Of a stretch of 64,000 nucleotides of DNA, positions 53,495 to 59,288 are shown piece after piece. The position numbers and the translations under genes are program-made. The notes beneath the pieces are model-generated. The model made no database searches. It had not been told where the DNA came from and worked only from the letters and a program-made list of their open reading frames with translations. Numbering within the stretch: position 1 is the first letter of the stretch; each line of letters opens with the position of its first letter. Origin of the DNA: a virus; the IMG/VR virus record IMGVR_UViG_3300031963_008876, positions 85,597-149,596 of that record. One strand, given 5' to 3'.

Positions 53495-53916
53495 GTGTCT
53501 AATTGCACTTCTTGCCAGGTCGAGTCGCCGAGCATTTTAACTGCCATCACGTAGGTGTGCTGTTCTCCAGGGCCAGCGCACCAGTGATGCGGATGATTCA
53601 TACTCAACCAATGCTCGTTTTTTATTGAGTTAAAATACACATAGTAAGTTTTACCATGTCGAGGTTGTAAGCCGTACTTGACGCCGTGCATGATCTCACT
53701 AACATGCAGGCGTTGTTGAAGTGCGTCGGCCTGTTGTTTTAACACTTCAACTTGTTGCATGATCCTGTCATATTCTTGTTGAGCATGCATTCGCCCTACA
53801 TTGAGTATGACATCTTTTTCTCGTTCAACAGGAACAGGGGCAAACGCAGGACTGCCCAACTCCATTGGGTAAGGCAGACTGTTTCTTCTATCTCCGTCTT
53901 CTTTAGATAGATCCAT
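53491..53916 (-). CDS. DUF2452-like protein (141 aa)
   Basis: The pattern NSLPYPMELGSPAFAP, then a helical QEYDRIMQQVEVLKQQADAL, then GKTYYVYFNSIKNEHWLSM matches the layout of DUF2452 proteins, which are known from phages and some bacteria without a defined function. It overlaps the omega-like gene by 14 bases and the TauD-like gene by four. Confidence 0.65.
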   Translation of the reverse strand: MDLSKEDGDRRNSLPYPMELGSPAFAPVPVEREKDVILNVGRMHAQQEYDRIMQQVEVLKQQADALQQRLHVSEIMHGVKYGLQPRHGKTYYVYFNSIKNEHWLSMNHPHHWCAGPGEQHTYVMAVKMLGDSTWQEVQLDT

Positions 53917-54172
53917 TGGTTCTACGTCTACGTCGGGGTTCTAAATCTTGTTCGCGATAGAGATAGTCTCTTGTGATTTTGCCTTGTTCAATTTCTTCAA
54001 GTACTGCCACTGAGTTGCTGTTTTTACTTGCAACTTTTCGCATGTCGCCGCGATTGAGTTCGCGCAATCGTCGAGAAGCCACTAGCACCAAGTCATAGCG
54101 ATTGCCAATTGCGGCTACTGCGGCTTCGCTGGTCAACCCGGCTGTTCTGTCGTTACTGTGAATAATTTTCAT
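53903..54172 (-). CDS. RNA polymerase omega-subunit-like protein (89 aa)
   Basis: The core AAIGNRYDLVLVASRRLREL aligns with the (D)NRFDLVLLAAKRARQL signature of RpoZ, and SVAVLEEIEQGKI matches VVALREIAEGKI after it. Length agrees with bacterial omega (about 70-90 residues). Omega binds beta-prime and helps RNA polymerase assembly and ppGpp sensing. A phage copy could replace or compete with the host subunit to redirect transcription. The basic tail EPRRRRRTNG is an addition. Confidence 0.82.
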   Translation of the reverse strand: MKIIHSNDRTAGLTSEAAVAAIGNRYDLVLVASRRLRELNRGDMRKVASKNSNSVAVLEEIEQGKITRDYLYREQDLEPRRRRRTNGSI

Positions 54173-54458
54173 TGTTGTTTCCGTTTGAGTGATGGTGGTT
54201 GAGGGAATCTAAATCTTGAAATAGTTTTTTCTCTTGGGCTGTAAGTTTGTCTTTATGTGTCTTACGTGGATTGCCACACAAGTAACATGCAGGATTGCCG
54301 CAGTCCATGGCATGATGTTTGGCCAGGCGATGTGTTTGCCTAATGCTTCGTAAGTTGTAGGTGCTATGACTTTTGGCAATTTTGACTTGTCTAGCAATTG
54401 CAACATCTGTTTTATGACGGCGAGCTGAGTTTTTGAATTTAGCAAAGTCGTTAGCCAT
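54153..54458 (-). CDS. Small basic protein with Cys cluster (101 aa)
   Basis: The segment CGNPACYLCGNPRK has Cys spacing and an NPRK tail resembling short zinc-binding knuckles in T4-like phage proteins. The N-terminal half is very basic (ARRHKTDVAIARQVKIAK), suggesting nucleic-acid binding. It overlaps the omega-like gene by 20 bases and joins the previous gene by TGATG. Confidence 0.65.
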   Translation of the reverse strand: MANDFAKFKNSARRHKTDVAIARQVKIAKSHSTYNLRSIRQTHRLAKHHAMDCGNPACYLCGNPRKTHKDKLTAQEKKLFQDLDSLNHHHSNGNNNENYSQ

Positions 54459-54631
54459 CAGCCACCTCTTCCGCTGGCTTTTCTAACAGGTGCTCCTTTG
54501 ATCATTGGTGCGCCGTAGTTTTGTTTGGTCTTGGTAGTTTTGGTTTTTACTGTGGGTCGAGCAGCCTCATGCTTTTTGGCAAGAGCCTCTCGCACAGCGT
54601 CAGTGAGTTTGGAAGATTTTGGATCGTTCAT
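54458..54631 (-). CDS. Small basic hypothetical protein (57 aa)
   Basis: Lys/Thr-rich protein (RPTVKTKTTKTKQNYG) ending in RKASGRGG, likely disordered and able to bind nucleic acid. ATG 54631 is preferred; the frame extends five residues further. It is the first gene after a strong promoter and starts the small operon that includes the omega-like gene. There is no clear ribosome binding site. Confidence 0.55.
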   Translation of the reverse strand: MNDPKSSKLTDAVREALAKKHEAARPTVKTKTTKTKQNYGAPMIKGAPVRKASGRGG

Positions 54632-54655
54632 ATAACTATTTAACAATGTAGAACC

Positions 54656-54684
54656 AGTATAACACAGTTCTACATTGTTGTCAA
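54656..54684 (-). promoter_or_regulatory. Sigma70 promoter with consensus -35 box
   Basis: TTGACA, 17 bases, TATACT on the - strand. It lies directly after the rubredoxin stop codon and serves the operon with the omega-like gene. Confidence 0.88.
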
Positions 54685-54685
54685 G

Positions 54686-54814
54686 TTACATTGCCTGGAA
54701 TTCTTCCTTACCGCAACCACACTCTGGACAGTTATAGTATTTTGGCAAATCGTCAAATTTACCATCTGTCTCTTCATTGTGGACATGGCCACATACAGTG
54801 CATACGTATTCCAT
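54686..54814 (-). CDS. Rubredoxin-like protein (42 aa)
   Basis: YVCTVCGHVHNE and NCPECGCGKEEF give the two CxxC knuckles of a rubredoxin that would hold one Fe(Cys)4 centre. It is shorter than free rubredoxins (about 52), matching instead the C-terminal rubredoxin domain of rubrerythrin. It lies 10 bases after the rubrerythrin gene, so the two products probably replace one fused protein. ATG 54814 follows GGAGACGG. Confidence 0.88.
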   Translation of the reverse strand: MEYVCTVCGHVHNEETDGKFDDLPKYYNCPECGCGKEEFQAM

Positions 54815-54824
54815 TTCCGTCTCC

Positions 54825-55262
54825 TTATTGTGCTTCTTTGTGAGCAGCCAGGGCTTTGGTGAAACGATTGGCATGTGAGCGTTCGGCTTTGGCCAGTGTT
54901 TCAAACCAGTCAGCAATCTCGTCTAAGCCTTCGTCTCTGGCAGTTTTGGCCATGCCAGGATACATGTCAGTGTATTCATGTGTTTCGCCATGAATAGCAC
55001 TTTCCAGAGCCTGCTCAACAGATTTGGCACTCATGCCAGTGGCGGGATCTCCAGCACCACCTTCGATCAAGTATTCCATATGACCGTGTGCATGTCCAGT
55101 TTCGCCTTCGGCAGTTGAACGGAACAAGGCAGCAACGTCATTGTCGCCTGCTACGTCGGCCATGTTTGCGAAATACAAGTATCGACGATTGGCTTGCGAT
55201 TCTCCGGCAAATGCCGCCTTCAAGTTTTCTTCGGTACGGGTACCTTTTACAGATTGTGTCAT
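54825..55262 (-). CDS. rbr: Rubrerythrin, ferritin-like diiron domain (145 aa)
   Basis: The four-helix diiron domain has [45 protein letters not shown] and AERSHANRF, giving the EXXH-type iron ligands. The usual C-terminal rubredoxin domain is absent and encoded separately downstream. Rubrerythrin reduces hydrogen peroxide with electrons from rubredoxin, so the pair may protect infected cells or Fe-S enzymes such as the radical SAM proteins. An AGGAGG site precedes the ATG. Confidence 0.95.
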   Translation of the reverse strand: MTQSVKGTRTEENLKAAFAGESQANRRYLYFANMADVAGDNDVAALFRSTAEGETGHAHGHMEYLIEGGAGDPATGMSAKSVEQALESAIHGETHEYTDMYPGMAKTARDEGLDEIADWFETLAKAERSHANRFTKALAAHKEAQ

Positions 55263-55286
55263 GTTTCCTCCTATAGTGACATCACT

Positions 55287-55316
55287 AGTATATAGTATAG
55301 AACATACCTAAGTCAA
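55287..55316 (-). promoter_or_regulatory. Sigma70 promoter for rubrerythrin/rubredoxin
   Basis: TTGACT and TATACT are separated by 18 bases on the - strand, with a second overlapping TATACT at 55294-55299. The leader carries an AGGAGG ribosome binding site. Confidence 0.7.
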
Positions 55317-55364
55317 GGCATTTTGCTATTGTATTTTTCTATGACGGAGTTTGAGGTTTTTTAT

Positions 55365-55439
55365 TGGCCGGCCCTGAGAGGATCGAACTCCCACCGCTTG
55401 TTTCGAAGACAAGCATGATATCCATTTCACCAAGGGCCG
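55365..55439 (-). tRNA. tRNA-Arg (UCG)
   Basis: Cloverleaf with acceptor CGGCCCT/AGGGCCG, anticodon loop CTTCGAA and T-loop TTCGATC. Discriminator G and CCA are encoded. Confidence 0.9.
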
Positions 55440-55444
55440 AGAAT

Positions 55445-55518
55445 TGGTGCTCCCAACTGGTAACGATCCAGTGTTTCTACATTACCAATGTAGTGTAATG
55501 CCTTTATACTATGAGAGC
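55445..55518 (-). tRNA. tRNA-Thr (GGU)
   Basis: Acceptor GCTCTCA/TGGGAGC with one G-U pair and anticodon stem CTACA/TGTAG around loop TTGGTAA. The CCA is encoded. Confidence 0.85.
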
Positions 55519-55522
55519 TAAG

Positions 55523-55596
55523 TGGAGCAGGATACCAGAATCGAACTGGTGACTGGACCTTGGCAAGGTTCTATTTTACCCCTAAACTAATCCTGC
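55523..55596 (-). tRNA. tRNA-Gly (GCC)
   Basis: Acceptor GCAGGAT/ATCCTGC and loop TTGCCAA. The anticodon stem has one A-C mismatch. The T-arm ACCAG/CTGGT and CCA are intact. Confidence 0.88.
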
Positions 55597-55609
55597 ATTC
55601 CGTTACTTA

Positions 55610-56080
55610 TTAGGCAGCTCGTAAACTCTTAAATCTATCTGCCGCGTATGATGCTGCAAATGCTTCTGGCTTCACAAACGGAATCACATTGCATGTTCCT
55701 TTGATGTAGCCCACAGCTTGCGAGATCACACAACTTGAACCGTATTGTTCGTCTGGGTTGATGTCCAAGTGAACTTCAACTTGACGGCCTTCTAGTACGT
55801 CAGCCAGTTTCAAATACAGTTCTGAAACCTTGTACACTTCGGTCATCAAACGCATGGCAGGTTTGCCTGGTTTCACGTCCCACACACGCTCGCGTTGAAC
55901 TTCGCCAAACAGTTTGCAGCCGTTGTTGCCGTTGATGTGTACCACAATGGCCAACACATAGTCGGCATACCAGGTACCGTCAATTTTGATTCGTTCAGAG
56001 TCGCAGCCAAGGTAGATGCGAGTTTCGGGCGTTTGTTTCTGGATAAATTCTGCTACTGATGCTATATCGAGCTTTTTCAT
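55610..56080 (-). CDS. DUF458/YkuK-like RNase H-fold protein (156 aa)
   Basis: RIYLGCDSERIKIDG, YADYVLAIVVHING, MTEVYKVSELYLKLAD and VEVHLDINPDEQYGSS follow the order of conserved acidic strands in YkuK/DUF458 proteins, which have an RNase H-like fold and no established substrate. ATG 56080 is preferred over a TTG at 56086. A late-promoter-like octamer lies 17 bases upstream. It sits inside the tRNA array, where a nuclease-like role in RNA processing is conceivable but unproven. Confidence 0.75.
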   Translation of the reverse strand: MKKLDIASVAEFIQKQTPETRIYLGCDSERIKIDGTWYADYVLAIVVHINGNNGCKLFGEVQRERVWDVKPGKPAMRLMTEVYKVSELYLKLADVLEGRQVEVHLDINPDEQYGSSCVISQAVGYIKGTCNVIPFVKPEAFAASYAADRFKSLRAA

Positions 56081-56096
56081 TTTCAACTTTCAAAAA

Positions 56097-56104
56097 TATT
56101 TATT
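56097..56104 (-). promoter_or_regulatory. Late-promoter-like octamer AATAAATA
   Basis: On the - strand, 17 bases upstream of the YkuK-like gene. One mismatch from the T4 late consensus. Confidence 0.35.
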
Positions 56105-56109
56105 GATAG

Positions 56110-56186
56110 TGGTACCCCAGGAGGGATTCGAACCCTCAGAATTCTCCTTTTGAGAGAGACACGTATTCCAGTTCCGTCACCGGGGC
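56110..56186 (-). tRNA. tRNA-Leu (CAA) with short variable loop
   Basis: Acceptor GCCCCGG/CTGGGGT, Leu-like D-arm, anticodon loop CTCAAAA in stem TCTCT/GGAGA, T-arm GAGGG/CCCTC, CCA encoded. The variable region is only five bases (ATTCT), whereas bacterial tRNA-Leu normally has a long arm. Confidence 0.82.
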
Positions 56187-56191
56187 ATTTG

Positions 56192-56227
56192 CAAAAAAAA
56201 AAACAGTAGGACTGGCCTACTGTTTTT
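56192..56227. terminator. Bidirectional rho-independent terminator
   Basis: A 10-bp stem (AAACAGTAGG/CCTACTGTTT, loop ACTGG) is flanked by an A-run on the left and a T-run on the right, so it can stop transcription from either side. It separates the gene at 56258 from tRNA-Leu. Confidence 0.85.
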
Positions 56228-56257
56228 ATAACTTGTGTCAGACAATCTGATCATGCG

Positions 56258-56557
56258 TTATTCTGTATAATCTTCTACAGTAAATGACACAGGAACAACA
56301 CTAAAAGTTGAAAGTTGTGCAGTCATCCATTCAACAAAGTCTTCTGCATTTTTTTTGTTTTCCCATTTTCGAGTTACAGTTAAATGGGTGGGACCTAGTT
56401 CTGACGGGTCGAGACCTGCGGTACCAACCACAGTAAAGTCATCATGCCCACCGTCTCCAACAATTTGTAAATAATTACTCCAAGGGATAATAGTTCTTGC
56501 TGTTTCTCGATCTTCTACAGACGCATACACCAACACAGTTTTAGCAACTATAGCCAT
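56258..56557 (-). CDS. Hypothetical protein (99 aa)
   Basis: ATG 56557 is chosen because an AGGAG site lies upstream. The product is alpha/beta, with KTVLVYASVEDRETARTIIP at the start and AEDFVEWMTAQLSTFSVVPV near the end. The pattern strand-helix-strand twice suggests a small ferredoxin-like fold. Function not recognised. A late-like octamer and a bidirectional terminator bound the gene. Confidence 0.65.
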   Translation of the reverse strand: MAIVAKTVLVYASVEDRETARTIIPWSNYLQIVGDGGHDDFTVVGTAGLDPSELGPTHLTVTRKWENKKNAEDFVEWMTAQLSTFSVVPVSFTVEDYTE

Positions 56558-56573
56558 AATAATCTCCTTTTTG

Positions 56574-56581
56574 TATTTATT
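56574..56581 (-). promoter_or_regulatory. Late-promoter-like octamer AATAAATA
   Basis: On the - strand, 17 bases upstream of the gene at 56258-56557, the same spacing as at 56097. It overlaps the stop of the methyltransferase gene. Confidence 0.4.
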
Positions 56582-57350
56582 GCTTTGCGGCAATCACGCT
56601 TAAATGCCAACCTAGCTGTTGATTGACAGCCTGGCGTTGTGCATCGCTCATGGCAGCAAACCATGGTTCCAACACATAATTTCCTTGTTTGTACTGCTCT
56701 ACATTGTACATAAAACAGTAATCTTGCTTGATGCTTTTGATATCAAAGTGTACGTCCAGCAGTTTTTGTATTTCTCCTTGACTGTAAACTCTGGCATATG
56801 GGCAGTTGTCTTGCGCTTCAAACTGGTCCAGCCCAGACTGAATCATTGCCCATTTCCAACTGTTGCGAGCATACACTAGGAAACGAAACTCCCCATCAGA
56901 TGCTAGACTTGCGTAAGCATTGCTGACCACTTGTTCTACATTGGGATAGTGATGCAATACACCACAAGCATACACCATATCAAATTGTCCTAGCCCTGCA
57001 ACACGCTGACTGTCGCCTGCGTCCATGTGATAGAATTCAGCATCTAATCCCATAACAGTAAATCTCTGCTCACAAAGTTCTATGCTACGACTGCTAAGAT
57101 CAATCCCAACGTATTCAGCACCATGCCGTACAAATTGTTCAGCATCAGATCCAATGCCGCATCCTAGTTCTAGCACCCGCCGTCCCTTGCAGTTTTCAAA
57201 GTCGGCCAACTGCCACAAATGCGGCCCAACAAACCATCTACGACGATTGATGTTGTTCCAAAATTCTTCTGTGCCTTCTGGTGCCAACCCATGCTTTATA
57301 TTACAAGGTTGTTGATCCCAGTACTGTTCTATTTGAGTAATTGTAGCCAT
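56577..57350 (-). CDS. SAM-dependent class I methyltransferase (257 aa)
   Basis: RRVLELGCGIGSDAEQFV is motif I, EYVGIDLSSRSIELC contains the acidic SAM-ribose ligand, and DMVYACGVLHHYPNVEQVV is the motif IV/post-IV region. The length and layout match UbiE/Methyltransf_11-type enzymes acting on small molecules, lipids or sugars. Its position is among tRNA genes, but it lacks tRNA-methyltransferase-specific motifs. Substrate unknown. Confidence 0.88.
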   Translation of the reverse strand: MATITQIEQYWDQQPCNIKHGLAPEGTEEFWNNINRRRWFVGPHLWQLADFENCKGRRVLELGCGIGSDAEQFVRHGAEYVGIDLSSRSIELCEQRFTVMGLDAEFYHMDAGDSQRVAGLGQFDMVYACGVLHHYPNVEQVVSNAYASLASDGEFRFLVYARNSWKWAMIQSGLDQFEAQDNCPYARVYSQGEIQKLLDVHFDIKSIKQDYCFMYNVEQYKQGNYVLEPWFAAMSDAQRQAVNQQLGWHLSVIAAKQ

Positions 57351-57388
57351 ACAGTGTATTTAAAAGTCTGTGCAAGCTACATTAAATT

Positions 57389-57465
57389 TGGTGCCCCAGA
57401 GGAGACTCGAACTCCTAAAATTTGGCTTCTAAGACCAACACGTATACCAATTCCGTCACCGGGGC
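57389..57465 (-). tRNA. tRNA-Leu (UAG) with short variable loop
   Basis: Same backbone as tRNA-Leu (CAA), with acceptor GCCCCGG, loop CTTAGAA in stem TTGGT/GCCAA, and T-arm AGGAG/CTCCT. The variable region is only ATTTT. The CCA is encoded. Confidence 0.85.
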
Positions 57466-57476
57466 TTAAATACATC

Positions 57477-57680
57477 ATGCAAACCAAACAAGACTCCATC
57501 AAAAAAATAGAGCGTTTGCTTGCAATGGAAACATTGGGCAAAACGTTTGTGACCAAACAACAACAGTTGGCCTACGAGCGCGGATATCTAACAGGCTTGC
57601 TGGCTGCTATGGCCTACAACGACAATTCAGTCGAGCATGTGGTGAATCAACGCATCAAACATCTTACACCTAAAATCTAA
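57477..57680 (+). CDS. Hypothetical helical protein (67 aa)
   Basis: One of the few + strand genes in the tRNA array. The product is helical throughout (SIKKIERLLAMETLGKTFV; QQLAYERGYLTGLLAAM) and may form a small helical bundle or dimer. A CTTAAATA element just upstream is a weak late-promoter-like match. It fits exactly between two tRNA genes. Function unknown. Confidence 0.6.
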   Translation: MQTKQDSIKKIERLLAMETLGKTFVTKQQQLAYERGYLTGLLAAMAYNDNSVEHVVNQRIKHLTPKI

Positions 57681-57681
57681 C

Positions 57682-57757
<76 letters not shown>

Positions 57758-57762
57758 ATGAA

Positions 57763-57837
57763 TGGTGGGTGATGAGAGGATCGAACTCCCGACAAACTGC
57801 GTGTAAGGCAGCGACTCTACCGCTGAGCTAATCACCC
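57763..57837 (-). tRNA. tRNA-Val (UAC)
   Basis: Acceptor GGGTGAT/ATCACCC, loop CTTACAC, T-loop TTCGATC. CCA encoded. Confidence 0.92.
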
Positions 57838-57842
57838 GTATA

Positions 57843-57933
57843 TGGTGGAAGTGGTGAGATTCGAACTCACGGACCCCTTTCGGAGCCGGCAGTTTTCAAG
57901 ACTGCTGCAATCAACCAACTCTGCCACACTTCC
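57843..57933 (-). tRNA. tRNA-Ser (UGA)
   Basis: Acceptor GGAAGTG/CACTTCC, loop CTTGAAA in stem GCAGT/ACTGC, and a normal long variable arm with a GAAA-capped hairpin. CCA encoded. Confidence 0.93.
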
Positions 57934-57944
57934 TAAAAAATTAA

Positions 57945-58118
57945 AAAAGATACTGCTTTGCGTTTAAAGGTACTGAACATCCTTTCGGGTAGCTCACATC
58001 CTTCCTGGCACATGGTTCGACTGTGACTAGCAGTCTGGAACTTAATCCCAGCGGCACCTGGATAACGTTAAGGTCCCTAGCAGTTGGGCCCATAGTCAAT
58101 GAGTTTTTCACACATCTT
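57945..58118 (-). ncRNA. Structured spacer between tRNA-Ser and tRNA-Cys
   Basis: No ORF or cloverleaf is found in this ~190-base gap. On the - strand AAAAGAT near 58117 can pair with ATCTTTT near 57948, closing the whole stretch and followed by a T-run. Inside are CCCGAAAGG and GACTGCTAGTC hairpins, and ACTGCTAG occurs twice. This suggests a discrete RNA, but the fold is not proven. Confidence 0.35.
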
Positions 58119-58127
58119 TTCTAAACT

Positions 58128-58203
58128 TGGAGTAGGTGACAGGACTCGAACCTGCATTATACGGATTTGCAATCCGGCGCCTAGCCATTCGGCACACACC
58201 TAC
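58128..58203 (-). tRNA. tRNA-Cys (GCA)
   Basis: Acceptor GTAGGTG with partner ACCTAC, loop TTGCAAA in stem CCGGA-like/TCCGT, T-loop TTCGAGT. CCA encoded. Confidence 0.88.
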
Positions 58204-58209
58204 ATCTAT

Positions 58210-58286
58210 TGGTCGGAGTACGAGGGTTCGAACCTCGGACCTCCTGGTCCCAAACCAGGCGCACTACCAGGCTGTGCTATACTCCG
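58210..58286 (-). tRNA. tRNA-Pro (UGG)
   Basis: Acceptor CGGAGTA/TACTCCG, loop TTTGGGA, T-arm CGAGG/CCTCG. CCA encoded. Confidence 0.92.
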
Positions 58287-58292
58287 TGTATT

Positions 58293-58511
58293 TTATTTTA
58301 CTTTGGGTTCTTGACTTTTGTCAAGTTCATGGGGTTCAGCAAATCTTGTGCCGTGGCCCAGATTCCAACTGTCTGCTGTGAAAATTTTTACAGGCTTCCA
58401 GTAACGACTTATGATGTTGTTGACAGCAACAGCCGCCGCCACAATCACTACAAATCCTATTGCTGTCAAAATACTACCAGCTAAGAATACAGCCGCTTGA
58501 TCCATGTCCAT
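58293..58511 (-). CDS. Small membrane protein (72 aa) within tRNA array
   Basis: One long hydrophobic segment (AAVFLAGSILTAIGFVVIVA followed by AAVAVNNII) spans residues ~6-34, followed by a basic, soluble tail. AAGGA lies upstream of ATG 58511. It fills the gap between tRNA-Gly and tRNA-Pro. It could be a lysis-related or superinfection-exclusion protein, but no specific motif shows this. Confidence 0.6.
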   Translation of the reverse strand: MDMDQAAVFLAGSILTAIGFVVIVAAAVAVNNIISRYWKPVKIFTADSWNLGHGTRFAEPHELDKSQEPKVK

Positions 58512-58524
58512 TGTTTGTTCCTTG

Positions 58525-58598
58525 TGGAGCAGGGTAGGGGAATCGAACCCCTCGCTTTAGCTTGGAAGGCTAAGGTATTACCACTATACGAACCCTGC
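58525..58598 (-). tRNA. tRNA-Gly (UCC)
   Basis: Acceptor GCAGGGT/ACCCTGC, loop CTTCCAA in stem TTAGC/GCTAA. CCA encoded. Confidence 0.93.
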
Positions 58599-58646
58599 GT
58601 TAAAATACTTATTATACAACACTCAGACACTGTTGTAAAGATCATT

Positions 58647-58721
58647 TGGTTGCCATGGACAGTTTCGAAATGTCGACCTATCGCTTATCAAGCGATTGCT
58701 CTTCCTCTGAGCTACACGGCA
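58647..58721 (-). tRNA. tRNA-Ile (GAU)
   Basis: Acceptor TGCCGTG/CATGGCA, canonical D-arm, loop TTGATAA in stem ATCGC/GCGAT. CCA encoded. Confidence 0.9.
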
Positions 58722-58727
58722 AAAACT

Positions 58728-58800
58728 TGGCACGGGTACTAGGGCTCGAACCTAGAATGACAGAGTCAAAGTCTGTAGTGTTACCATTACACTATACCCG
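58728..58800 (-). tRNA. tRNA-Gln (UUG)
   Basis: Acceptor CGGGTAT paired with TACCCG, loop CTTTGAC in stem ACAGA/TCTGT. Discriminator G and CCA encoded. Confidence 0.9.
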
Positions 58801-58813
58801 AACAAAAACTATT

Positions 58814-58888
58814 TGGTGGATGTAAGTAGAGTCGAACTACCACTTGACTCCGTATGAAGGAGGCGCACTACCATTATGCTATACATCC
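58814..58888 (-). tRNA. tRNA-Met (CAU), elongator-type
   Basis: Acceptor GGATGTA/TACATCC, loop TTCATAC with a four-pair anticodon stem. It could be Met or, after lysidine modification, Ile2. CCA encoded. Confidence 0.85.
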
Positions 58889-58892
58889 ATGT

Positions 58893-58984
58893 TGGTACCC
58901 CCACCGGGAGTCGAACCCAGATGAACCAATTATCTGTTGCTTACGGGATATAAATCCGCCGTTTTACCATTAAACTATAGGGGC
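58893..58984 (-). tRNA. tRNA-like, probably Ile (UAU), with long variable arm
   Basis: Acceptor GCCCCTA/TGGGGGT, D-arm GTTT/AAAC, T-loop TTCGACT and CCA are clear. The anticodon loop TTTATAT gives UAU, but its stem has an A-C mismatch next to the loop. A variable region of about 22 bases is abnormal for Ile. Identity is uncertain. Confidence 0.65.
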
Positions 58985-58989
58985 ATGTC

Positions 58990-59064
58990 TGGGGTGTCGT
59001 ATGAGAATCGAACTCATGACAGCGGAATCACAACCCGCGGTTTTGCCACTAAACTAACGTCACC
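58990..59064 (-). tRNA. tRNA-His (GUG)
   Basis: Extra 5' G opposite discriminator C, as expected for tRNA-His. Loop TTGTGAT in stem GCGGG/TCCGC. The acceptor has one A-A mismatch. CCA encoded. Confidence 0.88.
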
Positions 59065-59071
59065 ATATAGG

Positions 59072-59146
59072 AACACACTCAGGCGTAGTAGTTCGTTAGC
59101 CCACTAAGATACACGGCTACCACCCGTGTCATTAGTTGAATGTGTT
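59072..59146 (-). ncRNA. Shared-stem RNA element A
   Basis: On the - strand AACACATTC pairs with GAGTGTGTT (one U-G wobble), enclosing a hairpin ACACGG/CCGTGT and a GGTGGTAGC segment. The same terminal stem recurs at 61294 and 61798. It is not a tRNA: it lacks a D-arm and a TTCRA T-loop. Confidence 0.5.
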
Positions 59147-59152
59147 TTTATA

Positions 59153-59227
59153 TGGTAGGGGCGCCGGGATTCGAACCCGAAATTGGCAGATTAAAAGTCT
59201 GCTGTGATACCGTTTCACCACACCCCC
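59153..59227 (-). tRNA. tRNA-Lys (UUU)
   Basis: Acceptor GGGGGTG/CGCCCCT with wobble pairs, loop CTTTTAA in stem GCAGA/TCTGC. CCA encoded. Confidence 0.92.
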
Positions 59228-59288
59228 GGTATCTTGTCACTCTTGTCACTATTCATGACAGACTCTCCTTTTTAAAATAAGTATTTGA

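Noticed and set aside
58893-58984. Ochre-suppressor tRNA (anticodon UUA)
   Set aside because: Shifting the loop by one base to obtain UUA destroys most anticodon-stem pairs; the UAU reading keeps four of five.
59072-59146. A tRNA with anticodon GGU or ACC on either strand
   Set aside because: There is no D-arm and no TTCRA T-loop; only the terminal stem and one hairpin fit.
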